Positions 8,537-15,750 of a stretch of DNA of 42,980 nt are shown here, piece by piece. Positions within the stretch are counted from its first letter, which is position 1. The number at the start of each line of letters is the position of its first letter. Source of the stretch: Oscillibacter sp. (GTDB lineage Bacteria > Bacillota > Clostridia > Oscillospirales > Oscillospiraceae); the NCBI GenBank assembly GCA_017526785.1, contig JAFXQV010000016.1, positions 1-42,980 on the forward strand, in the 5' to 3' direction. The translations under genes were made by a program, and so were the position numbers. Under the pieces are notes generated by a model. The model searched no databases. It saw only the letters and a program-made list of their open reading frames with translations, and was not told where the DNA came from.

Positions 8537-11116
8537 TTGCACGGTGAAAAAATCAGCCAGTCCGTGGGCGGACTGTCCCATAAAGACGTTATGCAGGCGG
8601 GGCATGACATCAACATTTATCCGTCCGCGCCGCCGCCCCCGCCGCCCGCTTCCCGCTGGGTACGCATTGACGCGGACTTCATCGACACACATCAGGACGT
8701 GGAAGACTACGACTTGTCGAACTATCTGGAAGGCGCGGATTGCACATGGGGACTGGTCATTCAGGATAAAATAGTCAATCGCCCCATGCTGGACACGCTC
8801 CTTGACGCGCTCCGGACACATAACGCCGTGGCCTTGCTTGGACCCGGTGCCGAGGGCAAGACCACCCTGCTTATGCAGGCCGCCGTCCGCATGTCGCAAG
8901 AGGGTTGGACGGTGTTCTATGACGACGCCCCGAACAGCGGTGACCCGGACACAGAGGAACCGTCACTTTTCCCCGTGCCGCCAGCCGAAGCGGGTGCGAA
9001 AACACTCTATATCGTCGACAATGTGCCGTTCCGGAGGGATTCGGGGGCGTTTCTGCGGACGGCGGGCGCGGGGCAACGCGTTCTCGTGGCGGGACGGAAA
9101 AATGAGTGGAACCAGTTCGAGCGCAAAAACAGAATCCCAAGACGCAACATTACCGAGTTGGAGACCGAAGCGACCACATCGACGGAGGCGGACGCGTTCG
9201 CGCAATATCTGACCGACACAGGACGGATTGCGAATACGCCCGAAGCCATAGCCGAAACCCGGACTTTGTTTCTGGAGAAAAGCAACGGTTCTTTCTACGC
9301 CGCCATGCTGATGACCATAAAAGGCAAGCAGTTGGAGGAAATCGCCGGGGATATTCTGTGGAATATCGAGAAACCGCAGAACTACGGCGAGGAACCCCCG
9401 CCGATTATGAAACAAATCGCGTGTCTGTGCATGGTGGAATCACTGGGACTGAAAATGCCCAAGCGAATGTATGCCGAACTGCTCAAACGCTACGGCCTGA
9501 ACGCGCTGGAGGTCAATCAGCGCGTGGAGCGGGAAATTCGGACGGTGGGCGGCTATGTGGAAACGCGTCACCCCGTTATTTCCGGGCTGTTCGCGGCGTA
9601 CATCGAAGACACGTACTTTTTCGACAGGGAAGCGGCGTTATCGGACTTTCTCTCCGTAAGCCTCGGCGCATGCGCGGAGGAGTTCCTGTCTAATTCGGAG
9701 GCGCGGGAGCTTATCAAGGCCGCTATGCGTGCCTGCGTGGAATATCGCCCGACATTTGACTATATTTTCGGCCTGTTCGCGGAACTCCCCCAGCCGCCAC
9801 AAGATATGCTTATGCCTTTCCTGAACGTGGTCAAAGACCCGTCATGGCTGGACAGGCTCTGCCGCCAGTTTTACGAGAAGCATTTTCAGAACGGACGCGG
9901 CGGCGGATACGCACAATTTTGGCTCAAATGGGGCAAAGTTCAGGAGCAGCGGCAACAGACCGGGGACATCGCGCAACCATTCACCGCGCAATGGGTCTAT
10001 CATCAGGGCGTGAGACGGACGCCGGAAGAAGCCGGACTTTGGTTAGCGTGGGGAGCGTTGGAGGAACGGGAAGATAACCTCGGCGTGTCCTGTACAGACG
10101 AAAACACCGCCCGATGGATTTACCGTCAGGGAACCTTGAAAGCCCCCACCGCCCCGAATTTGTGGTTGGCGTGGGGAGCGTTGGAGGAGCGGAAAGACAA
10201 CCTCGGCGGCGTGTCCTGTAAGGACGAAAACACCGCCCGATGGATTTACCGTCAGGGAACCTTGAAAGCTACTGACGCCTCAATTTGGTTAGTGTGGGGA
10301 GCGTTGGAGGAACGGGAAAACAACCTCGGCGGCGTGTCCTGTAGAGACGAAAACACCGCCCGATGGATTTACCGTCAGGGAACCTTGAAAGCCCCCACCG
10401 CCCCGAATTTGTGGTTAGCGTGGGGAGCGTTGGAGGAACGGGAAGACAACCTCGGCGGCGTGTCCTGTAAGGACGAAAACACTGCCCGATGGATTTACCG
10501 TCAGGGAACCTTGAAAGCCCCCACCGCCCCGCATTTGTGGTTAGCGTGGGGAGCGTTGAAGGAACGGGAAGACAACCTCGGCGTGTCCTGTAAGGACGAA
10601 AACACCGCCCGATGGATTTACCGTCAGGGAACCTTAAAAGCCCCAAACGTCGCGCTAATATGGCAAGCGTGGTCAAATTTAGAGCTGACCGTTCCGAACC
10701 GTTTGCGCGGCTTTGATACGCCATACAGCGCCGAATGGATTGCGGAGAATGGCTATCGGAACAGTCATAACGTGACGCTGTTACAAAACGCGGTCTGCTT
10801 GGCGATTGCCAATCAGGAAGACGACAAAGGCCGGGAACTGTTGTCAGAATACAGGCAAGGCGCGGAGTACATCCGACGGGCAACAGACAACGCGCGGCGG
10901 GACAGCGACTATGACCCGTATAGAGCATATACTTTAAATTACGCCTTTTTGATTTGTTTCCGTCTGTTGGGCATGGAGGCGGAGGCGGACGCAATCCGTG
11001 AGGCGTTCGCGGAAGCGGGCGTCGATATGGAGCAAGTCAAGGCGCGGGAGATGGAATATTGGACGCGATACCCCGTATATACCCCGCTTCTGGCGTGGCT
11101 GCGGGACAACCCTTGA
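8537..11116 (+). CDS. STAND-like P-loop NTPase with N-terminal QAG motif and C-terminal HAT/TPR-like repeats
   Basis: The product is 859 aa and starts at TTG behind AAGGAGGTG (8522-8530). Residues 1-29 are Gly/His-rich and contain GGLSHKDVMQAGHDINIY, resembling the tail of the upstream protein, followed by a proline run (32-37). Walker A is GPGAEGKT (102-109). A Walker B-like strand is LYIVDN (157-162), and VLVAGRKNEW (182-191) sits where STAND proteins have their arginine sensor. A helical arm/winged-helix-like region follows. Tandem ~42-residue repeats (about residues 478-720) have the HAT signature AxWIYRQGTLKxP...LWLAWGALEE. This matches the STAND plan of signalling motif, NTPase switch and superstructure-forming sensor repeats. 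A conflict or immune function is inferred from architecture and from the adjacent toxin-antitoxin remnant. A specific STAND subfamily cannot be assigned by eye. Confidence 0.8.
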   Translation: MHGEKISQSVGGLSHKDVMQAGHDINIYPSAPPPPPPASRWVRIDADFIDTHQDVEDYDLSNYLEGADCTWGLVIQDKIVNRPMLDTLLDALRTHNAVALLGPGAEGKTTLLMQAAVRMSQEGWTVFYDDAPNSGDPDTEEPSLFPVPPAEAGAKTLYIVDNVPFRRDSGAFLRTAGAGQRVLVAGRKNEWNQFERKNRIPRRNITELETEATTSTEADAFAQYLTDTGRIANTPEAIAETRTLFLEKSNGSFYAAMLMTIKGKQLEEIAGDILWNIEKPQNYGEEPPPIMKQIACLCMVESLGLKMPKRMYAELLKRYGLNALEVNQRVEREIRTVGGYVETRHPVISGLFAAYIEDTYFFDREAALSDFLSVSLGACAEEFLSNSEARELIKAAMRACVEYRPTFDYIFGLFAELPQPPQDMLMPFLNVVKDPSWLDRLCRQFYEKHFQNGRGGGYAQFWLKWGKVQEQRQQTGDIAQPFTAQWVYHQGVRRTPEEAGLWLAWGALEEREDNLGVSCTDENTARWIYRQGTLKAPTAPNLWLAWGALEERKDNLGGVSCKDENTARWIYRQGTLKATDASIWLVWGALEERENNLGGVSCRDENTARWIYRQGTLKAPTAPNLWLAWGALEEREDNLGGVSCKDENTARWIYRQGTLKAPTAPHLWLAWGALKEREDNLGVSCKDENTARWIYRQGTLKAPNVALIWQAWSNLELTVPNRLRGFDTPYSAEWIAENGYRNSHNVTLLQNAVCLAIANQEDDKGRELLSEYRQGAEYIRRATDNARRDSDYDPYRAYTLNYAFLICFRLLGMEAEADAIREAFAEAGVDMEQVKAREMEYWTRYPVYTPLLAWLRDNP
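10103..10726 (+). repeat. Tandem 123/126-bp repeats encoding HAT-like units
   Basis: Units begin at 10103, 10229, 10352, 10478 and 10601 (codon AAC of NTARWIYRQGTLK), giving periods of 126, 123, 126 and 123 bp. A diverged unit precedes them (about 9980, AQWVYHQG). Copies are almost identical in DNA, including synonymous sites. Variation is confined to a few residues around APTAPNLW and ERE/KDNLG. Confidence 0.92.
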
Positions 11117-11163
11117 TTTCTGTCGCCAAGTCCCCTGCATGGTCGTAATCCCACGATTTTTCA

Positions 11164-11191
11164 TTGACAGCCCGCCGCCGCCATGCTACAA
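11164..11191 (+). promoter_or_regulatory. Promoter of the antitoxin/toxin pair
   Basis: TTGACA (11164-11169), a 16-bp spacer and TACAAT (11186-11191). The leader to ATG 11237 is about 40 nt. The promoter starts 47 bp after the STAND stop, so the pair can be expressed separately. Confidence 0.75.
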
Positions 11192-11236
11192 TGTCACAAA
11201 ATGTGGGTGTGGGTACTGGAACAGGAGGCAATGGTC

Positions 11237-11476
11237 ATGACGGTAACAAATCTGGTGGAATTTCGGCGGAATCTTTCCGTTTTTCTGGAAAAGGCCTCAC
11301 AGGGCGCGGAAGTTATCGGCGTTGACTGGGAGGGCGGCGATGTCGTTGTCATGAGCGGTGAAGCCTACCGGGGTCTGTTGGAAACTGTGCGCTTGACCCG
11401 CATACCCGGCATGAAAGAAAAACTGCTGGACGGCATGCAAACGCCGATTGAGGAGTGTGACGACTTTGCATGGTAA
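11237..11476 (+). CDS. Phd/YefM-family antitoxin
   Basis: The product is 79 aa. GGAGG (11224-11228) lies 8 nt before the ATG at 11237. The frame is open further upstream to 11183, but that ATG overlaps the -10 box. The N-terminal Phd/YefM fold is recognisable (TVTNLVEFRRNLSVFLEKASQ, then VVVMSGEAYRGLLETV). The C-terminal toxin-binding tail ends ECDDFAW. Such antitoxins bind and neutralise a YoeB/Txe RNase and repress their own promoter. The stop overlaps the start of the damaged toxin gene. The antitoxin itself looks intact. Confidence 0.85.
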   Translation: MTVTNLVEFRRNLSVFLEKASQGAEVIGVDWEGGDVVVMSGEAYRGLLETVRLTRIPGMKEKLLDGMQTPIEECDDFAW

Positions 11477-11735
11477 GTACCAGATTGTCATCACGAAAAG
11501 CGCCCAAAAGGACAAGGAAAAAGTCAGAGCCATTCCCGCCCTGAATAAGGAAGACCGAAGAACTGCTGGAAATCCTGCGGGAGAATCCCTTCCAGACGCC
11601 GCCCTATGAAAAACTGCAAGCGGATTTCAAAGGCGCGTATTCGCGCCGATTGAATCGGCAACACCGCCTTGTTATATGGTCGATGAGGAGCGGAAAACGG
11701 TCAAAATCATAGCGATGTGGACACACTACGAGTAA
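11466..11735 (+). pseudogene. Broken Txe/YoeB-family mRNA-interferase toxin
   Basis: The family can be read across three frames: KYQIVITKSAQKDKEKV, then ELLEILRENPFQTPPYEKL...GAYSRRLNRQHRLV, then YMVDEERKTVKIIAMWTHYE and a stop at 11733-11735. One extra base near 11546-11550 (ALNKK/TEELL) and one missing base near 11673-11676 (RLV/YMV) separate the frames. Frame is therefore lost and later regained. The likely start is TTG 11466 behind AGGAG 11451-11455, overlapping the antitoxin stop. Family catalytic-region motifs (SRR, QHR) remain visible. The toxin is probably inactive; two sequencing errors are the alternative. Confidence 0.8.
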
Positions 11736-11762
11736 CGGCCGTTCTCCGAACGCTGTTTTGTT

Positions 11763-11791
11763 CTCCCCGATTCCGTGTCGGTTTCGGGGAG
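11763..11791. terminator. Bidirectional terminator; contains the right copy of the 21-bp repeat
   Basis: CTCCCCGA (11763-11770) pairs with TCGGGGAG (11784-11791), followed by TTTGTTTT on the plus strand and GAACAAAAC on the minus strand. It serves the toxin remnant and spoVAE, which converge here. The left arm plus loop (11763-11783) is the exact 21-bp repeat found at 8185-8205. Confidence 0.85.
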
Positions 11792-11798
11792 TTTGTTT

Positions 11799-12155
11799 TC
11801 AGCGTTTCGTACCCGGGCGGAACAAGAGCGCCGCCAGTACGCCGCACACCGCCGCCGCCGTGACGCCGCCGGCCGCCGCCGTCAGTCCGCCCGTCAGCAC
11901 GCCCAGCCAGCCGCGTTCGGCCACGGCCTCCCGCACGCCTTTCGCCAGAACATGTCCAAAGCCCGTCAGCGGCACCGCCGCCCCGGAACCGCCCCACGCC
12001 GCGACGTGTTCATAAATCCCCAGTGCGCTGAGAAGCACGCCCGCCACGACGTAGCCCGTCAGAATCCGCGCCGGGGAAAGCCGCGTCCGGTCGATGAGTA
12101 CCTGTCCCACGGCGCAGAGAATCCCCCCGCATACGAACGCCCGCAAATATTCCAT
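11799..12155 (-). CDS. spoVAE: SpoVAE, stage V sporulation / spore dipicolinate-channel protein
   Basis: This 118-aa polytopic membrane protein matches SpoVAE in length and pattern: MEYLRAFVCGGILCAVGQVL with a following RLSPARIL segment, GGSGAAVPLTGFG in the middle, and a C-terminal helix ending LLFRPG. In spore formers SpoVA proteins move Ca-dipicolinic acid across the inner spore membrane. GGAGA precedes the ATG. spoVAC and spoVAD, its usual operon mates, are absent from the window, so the gene is either a stand-alone paralogue or separated from them. It follows a 55-aa unknown gene after 12 nt. It is the strongest sign that the organism makes endospores. Confidence 0.92.
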   Translation of the reverse strand: MEYLRAFVCGGILCAVGQVLIDRTRLSPARILTGYVVAGVLLSALGIYEHVAAWGGSGAAVPLTGFGHVLAKGVREAVAERGWLGVLTGGLTAAAGGVTAAAVCGVLAALLFRPGTKR

Positions 12156-12167
12156 GCCGCTGTCTCC

Positions 12168-12335
12168 TTACACCCGCTCGCGCTCGTCCGACACAAAAGA
12201 CTGCAGTTCCGCGAACGTCACGATATCGCTCTGCCTCCGCAACGCGGCGCGGATGGCCGCCGGGAGTTCCTCGTAATAGCCTCTTGCGCCCGCGTGGGCG
12301 CGTAACAGCGCGGATAAGTCCGCGTAATTCAGCAT
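12168..12335 (-). CDS. Small hypothetical protein upstream of spoVAE
   Basis: The product is 55 aa (MLNYADLSALLRAHAGARGYYEEL...), soluble and helical, with a C-terminus rich in charged residues. The ATG at 12335 follows a weak GGGGGCG. A longer reading to 12395 has no ribosome site. It is probably co-transcribed with spoVAE. No family is recognised. Confidence 0.6.
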   Translation of the reverse strand: MLNYADLSALLRAHAGARGYYEELPAAIRAALRRQSDIVTFAELQSFVSDERERV

Positions 12336-12403
12336 AGTATCGCCCCCGCGTTCAGTTTGCCCGTCCCGCGCCGGACTATCCGCGATTTTTTTCAAAAAAG
12401 GTG

Positions 12404-12432
12404 TTGACGCGCCGGAAAAAGTGTGCTATAAT
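12404..12432 (+). promoter_or_regulatory. Promoter of tRNA-Thr
   Basis: TTGACG (12404-12409), a 17-bp spacer and TATAAT (12427-12432), ending 22 bp before the tRNA 5' end. Confidence 0.85.
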
Positions 12433-12454
12433 CCGCCCTGTCAATTGGAACCGC

Positions 12455-12530
12455 GCTAGTGTAGCTCAGTCGGTAGAGCAGCTGATTCGTAATCAGCAGG
12501 TCAGGTGTTCGAGTCACCCCACTAGCTCCA
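12455..12530 (+). tRNA. tRNA-Thr (anticodon CGT)
   Basis: A 76-nt cloverleaf: acceptor GCTAGTG pairs with CACTAGC. The D arm is GCTC...GAGC. The anticodon stem is GCTGA/TCAGC with loop TTCGTAA (CGT, reads ACG). The T arm contains GTTCGAGTC. Discriminator T and CCA are encoded. Confidence 0.97.
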
Positions 12531-12534
12531 TGAA

Positions 12535-12562
12535 AGATACCCGCCTAACAGGCGGGTATCTT
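12535..12562 (+). terminator. Terminator after tRNA-Thr
   Basis: AGATACCCGCCT pairs with AGGCGGGTATCT across a short AAC loop, followed by TCGCGTTTT. It also sits just beyond the malQ stop, so it could end malQ transcripts too. Confidence 0.85.
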
Positions 12563-12594
12563 CGCGTTTTGGCCTGCAATCCCGCAAGGCCGCG

Positions 12595-14091
12595 TCAAGC
12601 GTCGGCGTTCGTCCGGCCGTAACGCGCCGTAACGGCCGCGATTTCGTTGCGGAGTGCGTCGGACAGTTCCTCCTCCCGGACGCGCCAGCGCCAGTTCCCG
12701 CCGACACTCGACGGCCGATTCATGCGGCAGTCGTTGCCAAGCCCCATATAGTCCTGCAGGGGAATCACGCACAGCCGCGCCGGACTGCTCATCGCCAGCG
12801 ACACAAACGGCTTGACAAGTTCCGTGTCGGGCGTGTAGAAGTCGCAGAGATACTCCCGAAGCTGCCGCAGTTCCTCCGGCTTGATATTGTCCAGCCACCC
12901 GGCTGACGTTTCGTTATCGTGCGTCCCAGTGTAGGCCACGCTGTTGACGGGGTAATTGTGGGGGAGGTAGTCGACGGCCGCGCCCGTGTCGCGGGAGTCG
13001 AACGCGAATTGCAAGACCTTCATGCCGGGGAAGCCCGTGTCCCGGACGAGTTGCCGTACGCTGTCCGTGACGTATCCCAAATCCTCCGCGATAACCTCGC
13101 GGCGTCCCAAATGGCGCTCCATGGCGCGGAAGAAGTCCAGCCCCGGCCCCTTGCGCCAATGGCCGTTGACGGCCGTCGTCTCGCCGTACGGGATGGCGTA
13201 ATACTCGTCGAAGCCGCGAAAGTGGTCGATACGCACCACGTCGCAGAGCGCGAAAACCGCTTTGAGGCGTTCCGCCCACCACTGGTAGTCGGTCTGTTTG
13301 TGGTAGTCCCAGTCGTAAAGCGGATTGCCCCAGAGCTGTCCGTCGGCGGAGAAGCCGTCCGGCGGACACCCGGCAACCGCTGTCGGACGGTTGTCCGCGT
13401 CCAGTTGGAACAGTTCCGGGTTCGCCCACGCGTCGGCGCTGTCCATGGCGACATAAATCGGAACGTCGCCGATAACGCGGATATGTTTCCCGCGCGCGTA
13501 CGCCCGGAGCGCCGCCCACTGCCGCGAAAACTCCCACTGCACCCGCTTCTGGAACGCGATTTCGTCCGCCAGTTCGGCGCGGCATGCTTTCAGGGTGTCC
13601 GGGCGGCGCAGGCGGATTTCCTCCGGCCAGTCCGTCCACGGCCTGCCGCCGAATTTGCCTTTCAGCGCCATGAACAGCGCGTAATCGTCGAGCCAGTGTC
13701 GGTTGCCGTCGAGGAAGGCGCGGTAGTCCGCGTCGTCGAGCGGTTCGCCGTCCGCGAACGCCCGGCGCAGGAGCGGCAAACGGGTCTCGTAGAGCGCTCT
13801 GTAGTCGATTCGGCCGGAGGAATCGACGGGCGGGATGTCACTTTCGGAGAGCAGGCCGCGCCGTACAAGTTCGTCCAAGTCAATCAGATACGGGTTCCCG
13901 GCGAAGGTCGAAAAGGACTGGTACGGCGAATCCCCGTACCCGGTCGAACCCAGCGGGAGTATCTGCCAATAGGACTGCCCGGCCGCCGACAGGAAGTCGA
14001 CCCAGTTCCGGGCGTGGCGCGAAAAGCTCCCGATTCCGTGCGCCCCCGGCAGACTGAACACCGGAAGTAAAATGCCGCTTTCTCGTTTCAT
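12595..14091 (-). CDS. malQ: 4-alpha-glucanotransferase (amylomaltase)
   Basis: This 498-aa GH77 enzyme transfers glucan segments between maltodextrins and releases glucose. It begins MKRESGILLPVFSLPGAHGIG, the usual bacterial MalQ start, behind AAGGG; the extra open frame upstream to 14292 lacks family similarity. Family motifs seen are GSTGYGDSPYQSFSTFAGNPYLIDL, the nucleophile region VVRIDHFRGFDEYYAIP, the acid/base region VIAEDLGYVT, and YTGTHDNET around the stabilising Asp. Divergent to a sugar ABC operon across ~260 bp, which supports a maltodextrin substrate for that transporter. Confidence 0.97.
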   Translation of the reverse strand: MKRESGILLPVFSLPGAHGIGSFSRHARNWVDFLSAAGQSYWQILPLGSTGYGDSPYQSFSTFAGNPYLIDLDELVRRGLLSESDIPPVDSSGRIDYRALYETRLPLLRRAFADGEPLDDADYRAFLDGNRHWLDDYALFMALKGKFGGRPWTDWPEEIRLRRPDTLKACRAELADEIAFQKRVQWEFSRQWAALRAYARGKHIRVIGDVPIYVAMDSADAWANPELFQLDADNRPTAVAGCPPDGFSADGQLWGNPLYDWDYHKQTDYQWWAERLKAVFALCDVVRIDHFRGFDEYYAIPYGETTAVNGHWRKGPGLDFFRAMERHLGRREVIAEDLGYVTDSVRQLVRDTGFPGMKVLQFAFDSRDTGAAVDYLPHNYPVNSVAYTGTHDNETSAGWLDNIKPEELRQLREYLCDFYTPDTELVKPFVSLAMSSPARLCVIPLQDYMGLGNDCRMNRPSSVGGNWRWRVREEELSDALRNEIAAVTARYGRTNADA

Positions 14092-14145
14092 AATGTGTTC
14101 CCTTTCCGCGAGTTTTGATGTGTCAAGGAATTTGTTTGCGCATTC

Positions 14146-14174
14146 ATCATAACCAGTACGCGGACAAAAATCAA
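14146..14174 (-). promoter_or_regulatory. Likely malQ promoter
   Basis: On the minus strand, TTGATT (14169-14174), a 17-bp spacer and TATGAT (14146-14151), about 50 nt upstream of the ATG at 14091. Confidence 0.6.
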
Positions 14175-14234
14175 GCCCCGGCATTATCGTCATTATGAAC
14201 AGTTTTCGCGTATTGTTTTGTAGAGGTTGCGGCA

Positions 14235-14263
14235 TTGCAAAAAGACGCGTTTTTTTGTAAAAT
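14235..14263 (+). promoter_or_regulatory. Promoter and putative operator of the maltodextrin ABC operon
   Basis: TTGCAA (14235-14240), a 17-bp spacer and TAAAAT (14258-14263). Between the boxes lies a near-perfect 18-bp palindrome, AAAAAG-ACGCGT-TTTTTT (14239-14256), with a CG centre typical of LacI-family operators. A repressor bound there would block RNA polymerase. The regulator is not encoded next to this operon. Confidence 0.55.
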
Positions 14264-14351
14264 AATGTGTCGGAAAGACGGTTGTCCGTCAAAACTCTTT
14301 GCCGAAAACTCTATTTTGGCAAACCAATTTTTTGGAAGGAAGCGTGAAAGA

Positions 14352-15671
14352 ATGAAAAAATGGTTGTCTCTGCTCCTTGCGGCCATGCTGACACTCAGCC
14401 TCGCCGCGTGCGGCGGCGGCGGCGGTACGTCCGCCCCCGCTGACGGCGGTTCCGCCGACAGTGCCGCGCCCGCCGCGTCCGGGAACGCAATCCGCCTTGT
14501 CAACGGCAAAATTGAGGTCGACGCCCCCCTGAAAAAACTGGCCGCGATGTACAAGGAGGAAACCGGCGTCGATGTCAGCATTGAGTCCATGGGCGGCGGA
14601 ATCGACATTCAAGGCACCCTGAAGGGCTACTATCAGGCCGGAAACATGCCCGATATCTTCGTCAACGGCGGCGCGTCCGACTTCGCCAACTGGTCGGGGC
14701 TGTGCGCCGACATGAGCGGCGAGGCGTGGGCGGCCGACACCGACGCCGCCTACATCAATGAGGACGGCACGGTGGGATTCCCGTACACCGTGGAGGCCAT
14801 CGGCCTTGCCTACAACGCCGACATTCTCGAAAAGGCCGGGGTCGACCCCGCGACCTTGACAAGCCCCGCCGCCTATGAGGCCGCTTTCGCCACGATTGAC
14901 GGCATGAAGGACGAACTCGGGCTGACCGCCGTCGTCGGCTACTATACGGAACCCGTCAACCTGTACTGGTCGACAGGTAATCACCTGTTCGGCAACTACG
15001 AGGACGCCGGACTTGCGCGCGACGATACCACCTACTTTGACATGCTCAGCGACGGCGGAAAATTAGACGTTGACCGCTTCACGGACTTTGCCAAGTTCGT
15101 GGGACTGCTCCAGCAGTACGCCGACCAGAGCATGATGATTTCCGGCACCTACGACCAGCAGATTTTGAATTTCGCCTCCGGGAAGTACGCCTTTGTCACG
15201 CAAGGCTCGTGGATTGGCGCGACGATGACCTCTGACGACGCCGACGCCTATGCCGCCGCCGGGAACTTCAAGGTGGGTATGGCTCCGTACGCGTTCCAAG
15301 ACGGTATCGACACCATCCTGACAAACTCCCCGTCGTGGTGGGCGGTCTACAAGGACGGCAACGTGGAGGGCGCGAAAGCGTTCCTGCAGTGGCTGACGAC
15401 CGACGCCGCGCAGGAAGTCCTCGTCATGGAGGCCGGATTTATCAGCCCGTTCAATTCCAGCACCTATGTCGCCACAGACCCCTTTGCCCAGACCATCGTC
15501 GACTACCAGAACGCCGGGAAGACCTCCGGCTGGCACTGGCTCGGCAACAAGGAAGGCCTCGCCCAGAACTACACCGGACAGGTCTTTAACGACTACGCGC
15601 AGGGCAACCTCGACACCGACCGCTTCGTGCAGGTCATGCAGCAGGTTTGCGCGACCGCCTACGGCGGATAA
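14352..15671 (+). CDS. Sugar ABC transporter substrate-binding lipoprotein (maltodextrin type)
   Basis: The product is 439 aa. The ATG at 14352 follows GGAAGGAAG. Residues 1-20 form a lipoprotein signal peptide with lipobox LAAC, then a Gly/Ala/Ser linker. The mature part is a family 1 extracellular solute-binding protein: a VNGKIEVDAPLKKLAAMYKE-type start, MPDIFVNGGASDF, and the C-terminal block PSWWAVYKDGNVEGAKAFLQW. It should capture oligosaccharide outside the membrane and deliver it to the two permeases that follow. Divergent malQ suggests malto-oligosaccharides. A hairpin after the gene may raise its expression over the permeases. Confidence 0.93.
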   Translation: MKKWLSLLLAAMLTLSLAACGGGGGTSAPADGGSADSAAPAASGNAIRLVNGKIEVDAPLKKLAAMYKEETGVDVSIESMGGGIDIQGTLKGYYQAGNMPDIFVNGGASDFANWSGLCADMSGEAWAADTDAAYINEDGTVGFPYTVEAIGLAYNADILEKAGVDPATLTSPAAYEAAFATIDGMKDELGLTAVVGYYTEPVNLYWSTGNHLFGNYEDAGLARDDTTYFDMLSDGGKLDVDRFTDFAKFVGLLQQYADQSMMISGTYDQQILNFASGKYAFVTQGSWIGATMTSDDADAYAAAGNFKVGMAPYAFQDGIDTILTNSPSWWAVYKDGNVEGAKAFLQWLTTDAAQEVLVMEAGFISPFNSSTYVATDPFAQTIVDYQNAGKTSGWHWLGNKEGLAQNYTGQVFNDYAQGNLDTDRFVQVMQQVCATAYGG

Positions 15672-15695
15672 CGCATAACGGCCTTGTAGCGTAAC

Positions 15696-15716
15696 AGCGG
15701 GCAGTCTCTGCCCGCT
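15696..15716 (+). terminator. Intercistronic hairpin (attenuator) after the binding-protein gene
   Basis: AGCGGGCAG (15696-15704) pairs with CTGCCCGCT (15708-15716), then a short T-containing tail. Partial termination or 3'-end protection here would give more binding protein than permease. Confidence 0.55.
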
Positions 15717-15750
15717 TCCGTATTCTTGCACTGGAAAGGGGTAAAAGGCT

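Noticed and set aside
14027-14040. CTCCCGATTCCGTG in malQ as a third copy of the island repeat
   Set aside because: It matches only part of the 21-mer and encodes the conserved GIG segment of MalQ, so it is coincidental.
12919-14070. Long plus-strand frame opposite malQ
   Set aside because: Shadow of the GC-rich malQ codons, with no ribosome site or recognisable domain.
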